NCBI GenBank assembly: GCA_029262065.1
Contig: JAJDAC010000046.1
Coordinates: 1 to 64,000, forward strand
Direction of reading: 5' to 3'
Source of the DNA: Candidatus Krumholzibacteriota bacterium
GTDB taxonomy: Bacteria; Krumholzibacteriota; Krumholzibacteriia; JAJRXK01
DNA length: 64,000 nucleotides
This document shows positions 30,713 through 39,107 of this stretch, piece by piece (the stretch's first letter is position 1; each line of letters begins with the position of its first letter). The notes below the pieces were generated by a model. That model was given only the letters and a program-made list of their open reading frames with translations. It did no database searches and had not been told where the DNA came from. Position numbers and translations under genes: made by a program.

Positions 30713-31210
30713 ATGAGCGAATGGATTCTCCGCCCTTACCCCCACGACAAGCTGCGTACCGATGAGTTTCTTGCCCAGAAGATCATCGCCATCGGCTGGC
30801 CGACCATTGGGGATGCCCGAGAGCGCTCCGCCGAGGAGTTGCAGGTACTACTCGAGACCACGTACCCATCTTGGAGTGCACGACGCGTGACCAACGGCGT
30901 CGATTGCATTACGCAGTTCACGCAGGACATGGCCGCGGGAGATCTTGTCTTGATCGTTCCAAGAATGTCCGATTTCAAAGGTCACGTAATGTTGGCCGAG
31001 GTCCAGGGCGACTACCAGTTCGAGAAATCGCTGGCGACCGACAAGGAAGGCTATCCGCACAGCCGTAGTGTCCGTTGGGTCCGGCACCGCATCGCGCGCA
31101 ACAACCTCTCGGACGAGATCATGCCCATGCTGGGGCAGCGCGGACTGACGCTGACGCGCCTCGAGGGCGATCCGCTGCGTAGGCATTCGCTTGAAGTTGG
31201 CTGGCTCTGA
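30713..31210 (+). CDS. EVE/PUA-like domain protein related to Mrr-type restriction N-termini
   Basis: A 165-residue protein: WILRPYPHDKLRTDEFLAQK, IIAIGWPTIGD, then GDLVLIVPRMSDFKGHVMLA and a closing SVRWVRHRIARNNLSDEIMP. The Gly-Trp-Pro start and the GDLVL-P core match the EVE-like module that precedes nuclease domains in Mrr-type restriction proteins. No nuclease domain is attached; the protein ends after the module. It may bind modified DNA bases or act alone. Moderate confidence. Confidence 0.6.
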   Translation: MSEWILRPYPHDKLRTDEFLAQKIIAIGWPTIGDARERSAEELQVLLETTYPSWSARRVTNGVDCITQFTQDMAAGDLVLIVPRMSDFKGHVMLAEVQGDYQFEKSLATDKEGYPHSRSVRWVRHRIARNNLSDEIMPMLGQRGLTLTRLEGDPLRRHSLEVGWL

Positions 31211-31256
31211 GGTAGCACTCGACTCCGATCGAGTAGGATTCTCCGCGGAGAATGGA

Positions 31257-31895
31257 ATGAGCCAGAGTTCGCACCAGGTCCAAACGCTCGGACCCGACCA
31301 CGTACCAGCCGTCGTGGATGTGATGTGCGAGTCGTTCTTCGAGTATCCCGTCATGCGATACGTGCTGGGATCGCCGCCTGATTACGAAGAGCAGCTTCGT
31401 ACCATGGTTACGTTCTTCGTGATGGCGCGCGTGCACCGCGGTGAGACGCTTCTGGGTGTTGCCGATCTGGGTGTTGCCGATGCGGCAAACCTCAGCGGTG
31501 CGGCGCTCGTTTCGTACCCCGGCCGAACGGAAGCTCCCCCGGCCTTGAGCGAACTCCAGGAGATTACCTGGGGCAAGTTGGGGTCGCAGGCGCGTTCTCG
31601 TTACGACGCCTTTGGCAAGGCCTGTGGTCCCATTGGTGTCGATGTCCCCCACATTCATCTGAACATGATCGGGGCACGGCGTTCAGCCCAGGGTAAGGGA
31701 GTGGGGCGAGCCCTAATGGAGGCCGTACACCACATCTCACAATCTGACGAACAGTCGCAAGGCGTGTCGTTGTCGACCGAACGCGAGCAGAACCTTCCGT
31801 TGTACGCGCATTTCGGCTACAAAATCATTGGTTCAGCCACCGTATCGCCGCAGCTCACGACCTGGGGGCTCTATCGGCCCGACCCCGCGAAGTGA
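31257..31895 (+). CDS. GNAT family N-acetyltransferase
   Basis: A 212-residue protein: VQTLGPDHVPAVVDVMCESF at the start, NMIGARRSAQGKGVGRALME (acetyl-CoA loop R-x-x-G-x-G/A near residues 140-159), then SLSTEREQNLPLYAHFGYKI. ATG 31257 is chosen over an in-frame ATG at 31191 that overlaps the upstream gene. Its stop overlaps the start of the next acetyltransferase by 4 bp (GTGA). Substrate unknown. Confidence 0.85.
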   Translation: MSQSSHQVQTLGPDHVPAVVDVMCESFFEYPVMRYVLGSPPDYEEQLRTMVTFFVMARVHRGETLLGVADLGVADAANLSGAALVSYPGRTEAPPALSELQEITWGKLGSQARSRYDAFGKACGPIGVDVPHIHLNMIGARRSAQGKGVGRALMEAVHHISQSDEQSQGVSLSTEREQNLPLYAHFGYKIIGSATVSPQLTTWGLYRPDPAK

Positions 31896-32554
31896 GCGCG
31901 CGCACGGTCACTTCGATTCGTGCCGTACGGCGCGGAGATCGGGGCGAGTGGCTGCGAATGCGTACCCGGCTGTGGCCCGAGTCTCCCGAAGATCATGCGC
32001 CGGAAATTGATGAGCACCTTTCCCCAACGTCATCGACGTCCGAGGTGTTTGTCGCGGTCAGAGGCGGCGGGCTCCTCGGCGGTTTCATCGAAGTGGGTGC
32101 GCGTCCGTTCGCCGAAGGCTGTTCTTCGCGTCCCGTGGGCTACATCGAAGGCTGGTGGGTCGATCAAGACCTACGGCGCAAGGGGATTGACTGTGACTTT
32201 CGCCATCCGGTCCGTTTCCAGGGCCTTCTACTCGGAAAAAAGTTCCCCTTCGGACGTTTCAACCCAGCAAGAGGCCTGCAGCGCAGCGATTTCGTGGCGT
32301 ATTCGCATGCGGAACGGACTTTGCTTTTGCATTTCCTGGCCCGGGATCTCGCTCCCCGGCCGGGCCTGCCCGTCATTCCTCGGCCAGACCCAATACATGA
32401 ACCCAACTGTGGTCCATCACGGGGGATACCAGAATGTTCAATCGCTCAATGTTCGCGGCCTCGGGTCGCGCCGTCCTTACCAGTGCCGCTATCGTCGCGC
32501 TGGTCTTCGCGCTCGCGCCAGTTGCCAATGCCGGCGGCGTTGGCTTTGACGTAG
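31892..32554 (+). pseudogene. Truncated AAC(6')-like aminoglycoside acetyltransferase relative
   Basis: Residues 1-95 match AAC(6')-type GNATs: SIRAVRRGDRGEWLRMRTRL, FVAVRGGGLLGGFIEVGARP, then GYIEGWWVDQDLRRKGI. The match stops in the acetyl-CoA loop at RRKGI (about base 32188). The next codons do not encode the family's C-terminal third in any frame, and the open frame continues into the next gene. A deletion or insertion removed the end of the enzyme, so it should be inactive. No resistance should be inferred. Confidence 0.65.
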
Positions 32555-32997
32555 CGTACATCAGCCCAGAAGGTTTCGACGGCACGTTCGGTGTTGGCGG
32601 ATTCTTCACGCTTGATACCGGCATGACCAACCTCCAGATCGAGCCTTTCGCGGGCTACTGGTCGCGCACTGAGGGCATGCCCGGTGACGAGGCTTCGCTC
32701 AGCGATCTCACGCTGGGCGCACGTGGCAAGTACAACTTCAACCTGCCCAGTGCTCCGGTTCAGCCCTACATTGGTGTGGGTGCGGGTTTGCACTTCCTGA
32801 AGGCTGGCGCCGATTTCACTCTTGGGGGCCAGACCAGCAATCTCTCCGTTACCGATTCCGAGTTTGGTCTCGACGTGGGTGGCGGTATCAGCATCCCTGT
32901 GTCGCCGGCGTTTTCGCTGCGCGGCGAGGGATGGTACAGCTTCGTGGGTAGCACCGAGTGGGCATCGGCCCGAATTGGTGCGCAGTTCACGATGTAG
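32434..32997 (+). CDS. Small outer-membrane beta-barrel protein
   Basis: A 187-residue protein with a signal peptide (to about Ala33). Alternating strands (VGGFFTLDTGMTNLQIEPFA, LTLGARGKYNFNLP, PYIGVGAGLHFLKAGADFTL) end in GAQFTM, and the C-terminal aromatic pattern fits an OmpA/OmpW-like barrel. Transcription ends at a strong hairpin directly after the gene. Role may be structural or transport. Confidence 0.85.
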   Translation: MFNRSMFAASGRAVLTSAAIVALVFALAPVANAGGVGFDVAYISPEGFDGTFGVGGFFTLDTGMTNLQIEPFAGYWSRTEGMPGDEASLSDLTLGARGKYNFNLPSAPVQPYIGVGAGLHFLKAGADFTLGGQTSNLSVTDSEFGLDVGGGISIPVSPAFSLRGEGWYSFVGSTEWASARIGAQFTM

Positions 32998-33026
32998 TTT
33001 CTGCTCTCCGGAGCAGCGGTTTGAAC

Positions 33027-33060
33027 GGCCCGGGGAGAAGTCTCCCCGGGCCTTCTTTGT
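33027..33060 (+). terminator. Rho-independent terminator after the barrel gene
   Basis: GGCCCGGGGAGA (33027-33038) pairs perfectly with TCTCCCCGGGCC (33041-33052), followed by TTCTTTGT. A 12-bp GC stem with a T-rich tail. Confidence 0.9.
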
Positions 33061-33113
33061 GGGTGGTGAAAGGCAGTATCACGTCGTTCGCAAGCTCCGA
33101 ATAAGCCGGGCGA

Positions 33114-34241
33114 TCACAGGTCGCTCTCGATCAAGAGTCTTACGGCCGCGGCAAACCCGGCCTCCGTGATGCCGGAGTGAAGTTCGAGCTTCTCGAAGAA
33201 GCGCTCGCCGTCCTTGCCACAGTGAAGCACGTCGATCAGGGCATCGAATCCATGCTGTTGTTCGATCTGTCCCGCGAGCAGTGCGTTGATGGCGTAGCGG
33301 ATGTCGTGTCTTCCTATCTTTACCTTGTCGTCGTAGGCCTTGCGTAGGTCGACATCGCGGTTCGTGGCTAAGTATTCTCTTAGTTGACGAAGTATCTCCT
33401 GGTAGGGCTCACCCCAGGAACCAGCGTAGTAGCTCGCGATACCTTCTTCGAACGGCCGATATGTTTTTTCCCGCCCGAACTTCTTTTCGAAGTAGACGTG
33501 GAGGAGATCGTGCTCGTACCCCTCTTCGTCGAATCCCGTAATGAAATGGTATCCATCGTTGAAGGCAGCGCGCGGGTTGCCGTTGGCGGCGTAGTGATAG
33601 TCGATGCCCAGGAATCCCAGTGCTTCGGACGCGTCCTTGCACCGCACGTATGTCACGGTTTGGGGTTCCACGCCCAGGTTCGTGGCGATCCGCGTGTTGA
33701 ACTGGTCGAAAGCACGCGCACGCTTCTCGTTGAGCGTTCCTCGAAACATGTAGTCGATGTTGCCTACTGTCTGTCGTCGCCAGTCTTGTTGGTTCTGATC
33801 GGCCAAGCACCAGAAGCGAAACCTGGAGCCTTCGCGCCGCGCGAGCATGCGAAAGTTCATCCGAAATACGGCGGGTCCGTCGGCAGGGATTCCTACCTGG
33901 GAAATCTGCACTACGTAGTCTTCGTCTCCGTGGGGTTCCACGGACAGCAGGTGGCTCTTGTAGAAGTCTTCGCTCTCGAATCGCGTACTCGCGGCGAACC
34001 CCCAGAGCTCGTCGAAGAACAGGGCGTTCGTGGTGAAATGCTCTGATTCAACGTACTTGGACGATTCCTGCTTCGTAGCCATGTCGTATAGGAACGCGTC
34101 GAGAGAAGTCAGTAGTTCTTGTCGGTCCGCCTCGTCGGTTGGTAGCGAGATCAACGGACTGTAGGCGACACCGTAGTCGGAGCTTGAAGCGAGAGCTGGC
34201 CAACAAAGGGCGGCCAGGGCGAGCAAGAGTCTCAGTATCAT
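33114..34241 (-). CDS. Exported peptidase-like protein with HDLLH motif
   Basis: A 375-residue protein starting at ATG 34241 (MILRLLLALAALCWPALASS, signal peptide). A longer frame would read through upstream tandem repeats and is rejected. EGYEHDLLHVYFEKKFGREK near residues 238-257 followed by RPFEEGIASYYAGS near 262 resembles a gluzincin site, but the first His is followed by Asp-Leu-Leu-His, so the catalytic Glu of HExxH is replaced by Asp. It may be an inactive peptidase or use Asp. Periplasmic or secreted. Confidence 0.65.
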   Translation of the reverse strand: MILRLLLALAALCWPALASSSDYGVAYSPLISLPTDEADRQELLTSLDAFLYDMATKQESSKYVESEHFTTNALFFDELWGFAASTRFESEDFYKSHLLSVEPHGDEDYVVQISQVGIPADGPAVFRMNFRMLARREGSRFRFWCLADQNQQDWRRQTVGNIDYMFRGTLNEKRARAFDQFNTRIATNLGVEPQTVTYVRCKDASEALGFLGIDYHYAANGNPRAAFNDGYHFITGFDEEGYEHDLLHVYFEKKFGREKTYRPFEEGIASYYAGSWGEPYQEILRQLREYLATNRDVDLRKAYDDKVKIGRHDIRYAINALLAGQIEQQHGFDALIDVLHCGKDGERFFEKLELHSGITEAGFAAAVRLLIESDL

Positions 34242-34278
34242 CGGGCGATCCTTTCGCGAGAAATGCAGAACCCATGCA

Positions 34279-34385
34279 ACACAGAAGCAAAGCAATACAG
34301 AAGCAAAGCAATACAGAAGCAATGCGATGCGGAGCAATGCGATGCGGAAGCAATGTGAAGCGATTCGATGCAATGCAAGTATCGC
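34279..34385. repeat. Degenerate tandem repeat (AGCAATACAGAAGCAA-like units)
   Basis: About six 10-16-bp units drifting from AGCAATACAGAAGCAA to AGCAATGCGATGCGGA and AGCGATTCGATGCA. The repeat sits in the leader of the 33114-34241 gene. In one frame it encodes a Leu/Cys-rich false N-terminal extension. Confidence 0.85.
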
Positions 34386-34543
34386 GAAGGGTGTGGGCGA
34401 TGTCGATACGACGAGGCGCGAATGTACAGGCGTTTTACATGCGCATCTTGGCGCCGAGTCTTCATGACACGCTCGCCGCCGATCATGTCAAGTGAGGCAG
34501 TGGAAGCGGCCTGAATGGAGTGCTAACAGATCCATGGACAACA

Positions 34544-34564
34544 GGTTACCCGGGTGAAGTTTCG
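34544..34564 (+). repeat. Dispersed repeat, copy 2
   Basis: GGTTACCCGGGTGAA followed by GTTTCG, preceded by GGACAACA. Intergenic, in a 506-bp non-coding stretch (34242-34747) that otherwise holds only tandem repeats. Confidence 0.75.
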
Positions 34565-34603
34565 TTTCCTTCTTCGTTCGCTGCGTACGCTGGTTTACAC
34601 TAT

Positions 34604-34663
34604 GCGTTGGCTGTCGTGGCTTGGCTGATATCGCTTTGGCTGAGATTGCATTGGCCGACGTGC
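34604..34663. repeat. Tandem repeat (GCTTTGGCTGAGATT-like, four units)
   Basis: Four 14-15-bp units around TTGGCTG: GCGTTGGCTGTCGTG, GCTTGGCTGATATC, GCTTTGGCTGAGATT, GCATTGGCCGACGTG. Non-coding on both strands as far as I can see. Confidence 0.75.
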
Positions 34664-34747
34664 GCGATTCCAACGCCGGCATTGTTCCGGCCTGCTGAGT
34701 TTCCGCGCCTCGTGTAGGGGGCGCTTTCAACCGACCAGGTGTCGTAG

Positions 34748-35248
34748 ATGATATCGCTTGCATCGCATGTATCGCTCCTGTGGGTAGTCGTGGCCTCAAT
34801 ATGGGGTGCTTCTCAAGAGGGTGTGGCGGCCGGTCCTCCGCTTCCCGATTTGGAAGGCGCGTGGGCGGACACCACATGCTCCGTCGACATTGGTGACAGC
34901 GAGAGTCTTCTGGATCGTGCTTGCCTTCGCTGGCGAGCGCAGCAAACGACTGCGGTTGTGGACAGCCTCTATCGTCATGTTCTGTTCACACTCGAACAAT
35001 CCAAGCAGGGAGCGGTGGCCGACGCGGATTCTTCGACGGCTGACATGTTTGATCATGTTGAGTACTTTGCTCGCCAGATTCGATTGCTCGAAGAATCCCA
35101 GGAAGTGTGGATCCGGTACCGCGACGCGGCGTGTGCCGCAGCCGGTGCCAAATACTGGGGCGGGTCGATGTCTTCCCTGACGGTGGTGAATTGCCGTACG
35201 GAGCACAACCTGGCGAGGATCAAGGAACTCAAGTGGATGGTCGAATGA
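34748..35248 (+). CDS. Exported DUF1311 (LprI-like) protein
   Basis: A 166-residue protein with a signal peptide (to about Ala27). Cys pairs and the end pattern QEVWIRYRDAACAAAGAKYW, then TVVNCRTEHNLARIKELKW match DUF1311 domains (Q-x-x-W-x-x-Y-R-D-x-x-C). Family members include lysozyme-inhibitor-like LprI proteins. The role here is not proven. Confidence 0.8.
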   Translation: MISLASHVSLLWVVVASIWGASQEGVAAGPPLPDLEGAWADTTCSVDIGDSESLLDRACLRWRAQQTTAVVDSLYRHVLFTLEQSKQGAVADADSSTADMFDHVEYFARQIRLLEESQEVWIRYRDAACAAAGAKYWGGSMSSLTVVNCRTEHNLARIKELKWMVE

Positions 35249-35275
35249 CCAGATTGATGATCGCCGAACCGACCG

Positions 35276-35350
35276 CCTGGCTCGCCTGACCGGCTGACCC
35301 CCTGGCCGGCTGAACGCCTGACCGCCGACCGGCTGACCGGCTGACCGCCG
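35276..35350. repeat. GACCGGCTGAC-type tandem repeat
   Basis: About six copies of CTGACCGGCTGAC or CTGACCGCC-like units between two genes. GC-rich; could pair with itself only weakly. Confidence 0.8.
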
Positions 35351-35353
35351 AGA

Positions 35354-35758
35354 ATGGATTGTCTCTTCATGTCTGACGACGTCAAGATCCTGCGATCATC
35401 AAAACGCATGGCAGTGATCCTGACGGTAGCAACGCTGGGCCTGGCCGCCGGGTCGGTAGTCCTGTATCGGAATCAGGGGGTGGGTTTCCAGCTGCTTTTC
35501 TTGGCGGGCCTGGCCGTGCTGTGTGTGTTTGGTGTGGTGGAATCCCTGCTCACCCGTGTGGAGCTTCATTCTGCAGAGATGTTCATTTCGCAAGGTTGGC
35601 GAAACCGGCGTATCCCCAAATCTCAAGTCGAGTCCGTCACCTGGGAAGGGGGAGTAGGTGTATCAGTGAAGCTTGTATCGGGCGACTGGGTGCGGCTGCC
35701 GGCGATTGGCAACAGTCAGGCGCGAACGAATTCCATCCGTGCCTGGTTGAAGCGCTAG
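35354..35758 (+). CDS. Membrane protein with PH-like C-terminal domain
   Basis: A 134-residue protein with two membrane helices (about residues 19-37 and 44-64), then a soluble strand domain (VELHSAEMFISQGWRNRRIP, SQVESVTWEGGVGVSVKLVS, DWVRLPAIGNSQ) that looks like a small bacterial PH domain. ATG 35354 or 35369 may start it. Function unknown. Confidence 0.6.
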   Translation: MDCLFMSDDVKILRSSKRMAVILTVATLGLAAGSVVLYRNQGVGFQLLFLAGLAVLCVFGVVESLLTRVELHSAEMFISQGWRNRRIPKSQVESVTWEGGVGVSVKLVSGDWVRLPAIGNSQARTNSIRAWLKR

Positions 35759-35824
35759 GTTGTCGAGTCAGGTACGTCGTGGGGCTGTTCGGTCGCGATG
35801 TCAGGGATTCAAGTGGGAGAGATC

Positions 35825-36250
35825 ATGAAACTCGTACTGACATTCACGATGATGGCGGTGATGCTGCAGTTGGGCGCGTGCTCGAACGGAGTGAATACCG
35901 ACAACGGATCGGGCCTGCCCACGGGGACGTGGGTCGCGCTTGAACCCGTGCAATGCCTGGGGAACCCATGGGAGCAGGATTGGCTATCGCAAGACGGCCA
36001 TGACCCCGAATCGTATCCGAAGAACCCCACGCTGAAGGGGCTGGAACCGGCGGAATTCGATATCGTGCGGAACTTCTATCTTGTTCACGGAGTTGAGGTT
36101 CTCGACTCAGCCTGGGCGCCCAAATTCGAGGTGGTCTGCATGGCTTGTAGCTGCCCCGAGGGGCATACCATGTTCCTCCTGGTCCGTGCCCGGGACGTCG
36201 AGGCCATGCACGCCCTGGGATACAGAACAGAGGCTCCACGCCACGACTGA
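35825..36250 (+). CDS. Lipoprotein with Cys-rich C-terminus
   Basis: A 141-residue protein with lipoprotein signal MKLVLTFTMMAVMLQLGAC (Cys19). The mature part has a Cys-x-x-Cys-x-Cys cluster (VVCMACSCPEGHTMF) near residues 104-118 that could bind metal. Start ATG 35825, with GGGAGAGATC upstream. Family unknown; periplasmic. Confidence 0.65.
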   Translation: MKLVLTFTMMAVMLQLGACSNGVNTDNGSGLPTGTWVALEPVQCLGNPWEQDWLSQDGHDPESYPKNPTLKGLEPAEFDIVRNFYLVHGVEVLDSAWAPKFEVVCMACSCPEGHTMFLLVRARDVEAMHALGYRTEAPRHD

Positions 36251-36393
36251 ATCGCAGTACCCTGTGAGGGCACACATCACAGATTCACAATGCGTGGCTG
36301 TTCGGATATCCTGAGGTTCGCGGGTAGGTTGTCTTCCATGGTCGGTGCGCGAATTCTCGCCGGGAAATCGGGGCCGACCCGTAAGGAGGGGCG

Positions 36394-37470
36394 ATGCGGC
36401 ATACCGTCATTGTGGGAACAGGTTGCTACATTCCGCCACGCCGGGTCCGGAATGAGGACCTCGTCTCCAGGCACTATTTCGAGGGCTATGGAAAGCCGCT
36501 CGATCGTGGCCACAATCAGCGCCTTGTCCGGAAATTCCAAGAGATCACGGGCATAGCCGAGCGTCGCTATGTGGAGGACGATCTGGTTGCGTCGGACATT
36601 GCCTTGCTGGCCGCGCAAGACGCGATCGATGATTCGGATGTGGACAAGGAACAGATTGATACGATCATCGTCGCACACAACTTCGGGGACATCCGACACG
36701 ACAGTCGTCGTTCGGAGTTCGTGCCCACGCTCGCCGCGCGCGTAAAGCATCGGCTGAAGATCGCCAATCCCGAGTGCATTGCGTACGACCTGCCTTTTGG
36801 ATGTCCGGGCTGGCTTCAGGGCGTGATCCAAAGCGACTGCTCTCTTCGCTCGGGAGAAATCAGTCGGGCGTTGGTCATTGGCGCCGAGACGTTGTCTCGT
36901 GTGTGTGATCCCCATGATCGCGACAGTCTGATCTATGCCGATGGCGCGGGTGCGGTGGTTCTGGAGGCGCGTGAATTGGATTCGCCCGCGGGTATCCTCG
37001 CCCATGCCGTGCGATCTGATACGCTGGGTGACGACCCCTTGCTCTGGATGGGTTCTTCGTACGATGTTGAACATCCCACCGATGGATTGTTCCTCAAGAT
37101 GCACGGGCATCAGCTGTACCAGCACGCGCTCAAACACGTTCCGGGAGTCGTCAATACGAGTTTGGAGCGTGCGGGCGTTGCATTGACCCGCGTGAACAAA
37201 GTCCTGATGCATCAGGCCAACGCCAAGATGAACGAAGCGATTCTCAGCCGATTGTTCCGATCGAACCAGGTCGAGGAAATCCCGGTGGGAGTCATGCCCA
37301 TGACCATTTCCTGGTTGGGCAACAGCTCGGTGGCCACCGTGCCCACGCTGCTGGACCTGATCTGCCGCGGAAAAATGGAAGGCCAGGCGATTGAGGCTGG
37401 CGACGTAGTCGTGTTCGCATCGGTAGGGGCCGGGATGAACATCAACTCCGTAGTGTACCGCTGGGTCTGA
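36394..37470 (+). CDS. 3-oxoacyl-ACP synthase III (FabH-like, thiolase fold)
   Basis: A 358-residue condensing enzyme. The KAS III triad is visible: Cys137 in YDLPFGCPGWLQG, His273 in KVLMHQANAKMNEA, and Asn310 in SWLGNSSVATVPT. The N-terminal VIVGTGCYIPPRRVRNEDL and the SLIYADGAGAVVLEA segment agree. AAGGAGG lies about 7 nt before the ATG. No acyl-carrier or fatty-acid gene is next to it, so it may serve a special acyl condensation rather than bulk synthesis. Confidence 0.9.
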   Translation: MRHTVIVGTGCYIPPRRVRNEDLVSRHYFEGYGKPLDRGHNQRLVRKFQEITGIAERRYVEDDLVASDIALLAAQDAIDDSDVDKEQIDTIIVAHNFGDIRHDSRRSEFVPTLAARVKHRLKIANPECIAYDLPFGCPGWLQGVIQSDCSLRSGEISRALVIGAETLSRVCDPHDRDSLIYADGAGAVVLEARELDSPAGILAHAVRSDTLGDDPLLWMGSSYDVEHPTDGLFLKMHGHQLYQHALKHVPGVVNTSLERAGVALTRVNKVLMHQANAKMNEAILSRLFRSNQVEEIPVGVMPMTISWLGNSSVATVPTLLDLICRGKMEGQAIEAGDVVVFASVGAGMNINSVVYRWV

Positions 37471-37575
37471 GCGGCCTCGGCCTGCCGGTCCTGCGTTTCG
37501 GACTTCCGCCTCGGCCTCGCGCTTCGGTCTTCCGTTGCCGGTCTTCGGCCTGCGCGATCCTTCCCTGGGCTGCGC
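37471..37575. repeat. Low-complexity CGGCCTCGG/CTTCGG-rich repeat
   Basis: Short alternating units (CGGCCT, CCGGTC, CTTCGG, CTTCCG) after the synthase stop codon. No gene or clear hairpin terminator in it. Confidence 0.65.
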
Positions 37576-37639
37576 ATCTAAGTGTGACATGAGAATTCAC
37601 TGATTGAGGCATCCAAGTTACCGACGTGGAGACTGTAAA

Positions 37640-38926
37640 ATGTTCCGAGCTAGCAAGTTACTGACGTATTTCGTTTTGGCGCTGGGCCTGACCCTGGGCG
37701 GAGCTGTCGGCTGCGGTGGCGATGACGACGAGGGCGATATGGGCCCAGGGCCGGTGACCGGGCGCGACCCAGCCGAGCCCAATCCCACATATGCGGTTCC
37801 AGCGGACCGCATCGATCCTTCTACGGCTCGGGACTTCTCAAACGCCCAGTTCATGGCCTTGGGCGCAGCCCGTTCGGGTCCGGACGGCAATGGGGTGGCT
37901 CCGAGCACGACGGCCGCCCGCTACGTCTCGGCGGTCAACGGCAGCGATTCGAATGACGGCACGGCCGGCAACGCGTGGCGGACCCTGCAGCACGCGGCGG
38001 ATACGGCCGCGCCCGGAACCAGGGTTCTGGTTGATTCCAGTGCGGACTACACGGGTGGGCTGAGGGTGTCGCGGAGCGGCTCCGAGGGCGCATGGATCGT
38101 GTTCGTTGGCGAAAACACCTCCAACCCGCCGCGCCTGGTGGGTGGAATGGACGAAGATGCGGTTGTCGACATCGACGCCAGCTATGTTGCGTTCGTAGGC
38201 TTTGAAATCGCCGATCATGTGCGTGGTGGCAACTCAACCGACGAAATTGGTATTCAGGTTGAGCCTCGCAACGGAGACATTTCACACGTTTGGATCCTGA
38301 ACAATATCGTGCGCAACATCGGTCCGCCCGACGTCGGTGGTGCCAGCTGTGTGTACAACGCGCATGGCATCATCGCGCAGTCCGACGGTTATCGCATCGC
38401 GAATCTCATCATCGATGGCAACGAGCTTCACCATCTGTATGTGGGCAATAGCGAGTGTTTGGTAGTGAACGGCTTGGTTGAGGAGTTTCGTGTCACGAAC
38501 AACTACATTCACGAAGTAAACAATATTGCCCTGGACATCATTGGGTACGAGAAAAACGCGAAAGAAACCACATCGCAGGGACTCGTGGCCGACAACGTGA
38601 TCCTGGATGCGTCCAATTACTGGCCCTACTGTGGCCGCGGAAACTGTACGTATCCTGAGGGTGATGAGTCGTCCGATGGTATCTACGTCGACGGCGGCGC
38701 CGACCTGATCATCGAGTACAACGTGGTGGGTCGGACCGACCATGGCATCGAGCTGCAGTCCGAGAACGGCGAATTGATTCGCAACACAGACGTTCGCTAC
38801 AACGTGGTATTCAACAGCAACTACCGGCAGATTACAGTTGGTCAGGTAGAGAACTCAACGGCCTACGACAATGAAGAGGTGAACCGCGCTGAACTTGCGG
38901 ACTCCGAATTTGAAGCGTGCCGATAG
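37640..38926 (+). CDS. Exported lipoprotein with parallel beta-helix
   Basis: A 428-residue protein starting at ATG 37640; lipoprotein signal LGLTLGGAVGC (Cys25). A charged linker (GDDDEGDMGPGPVTGRDPAE) is followed by a right-handed parallel beta-helix: GSDSNDGTAGNAWRTLQHAA, then NNYIHEVNNIALDIIGY and DGGADLIIEYNVVGRTDHGI. DUF1565/pectate-lyase-like fold. Lyase or adhesin function cannot be decided. The outer membrane is the probable location. Confidence 0.85.
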   Translation: MFRASKLLTYFVLALGLTLGGAVGCGGDDDEGDMGPGPVTGRDPAEPNPTYAVPADRIDPSTARDFSNAQFMALGAARSGPDGNGVAPSTTAARYVSAVNGSDSNDGTAGNAWRTLQHAADTAAPGTRVLVDSSADYTGGLRVSRSGSEGAWIVFVGENTSNPPRLVGGMDEDAVVDIDASYVAFVGFEIADHVRGGNSTDEIGIQVEPRNGDISHVWILNNIVRNIGPPDVGGASCVYNAHGIIAQSDGYRIANLIIDGNELHHLYVGNSECLVVNGLVEEFRVTNNYIHEVNNIALDIIGYEKNAKETTSQGLVADNVILDASNYWPYCGRGNCTYPEGDESSDGIYVDGGADLIIEYNVVGRTDHGIELQSENGELIRNTDVRYNVVFNSNYRQITVGQVENSTAYDNEEVNRAELADSEFEACR

Positions 38927-38948
38927 GTTTCTGGCCATGACAGACCCC

Positions 38949-39029
38949 TAGATTGTAGGTTCCTATTGGCCAAACGATCGCGCCCCTGGCATTGCCGGGG
39001 GCGCTTCGTCTAGAATGTAGGCTCCTGGG
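38949..39029 (+). terminator. Terminator hairpin flanked by direct repeats
   Basis: GCGCCCC (38980-38986) pairs with GGGGCGC (38998-39004), with CTGGC and GCCGG extending the stem. It is flanked by TAGATTGTAGGTTCCTA (38949-38965) and TAGAATGTAGGCTCCTG (39011-39027), an imperfect direct repeat. The T-tract is weak. Confidence 0.6.
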
Positions 39030-39107
39030 GGTTCGTGGGGAGAAGGTCGACTTGTCGTCGATCGGAGCGTATCCCTCCCGAACGAGTATTCGTGGTTCGA
39101 TGTTGTA

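Noticed and set aside
31892-32200. Active aminoglycoside resistance gene
   Set aside because: The C-terminal third, including most of the acetyl-CoA site, is missing.
34279-34663. CRISPR array
   Set aside because: Units are 10-16 bp, contiguous and degenerate, with no spacers and no cas genes.
36277-37590. A 437-codon minus-strand frame
   Set aside because: Antisense to the KAS III-like synthase, which has all three catalytic residues.
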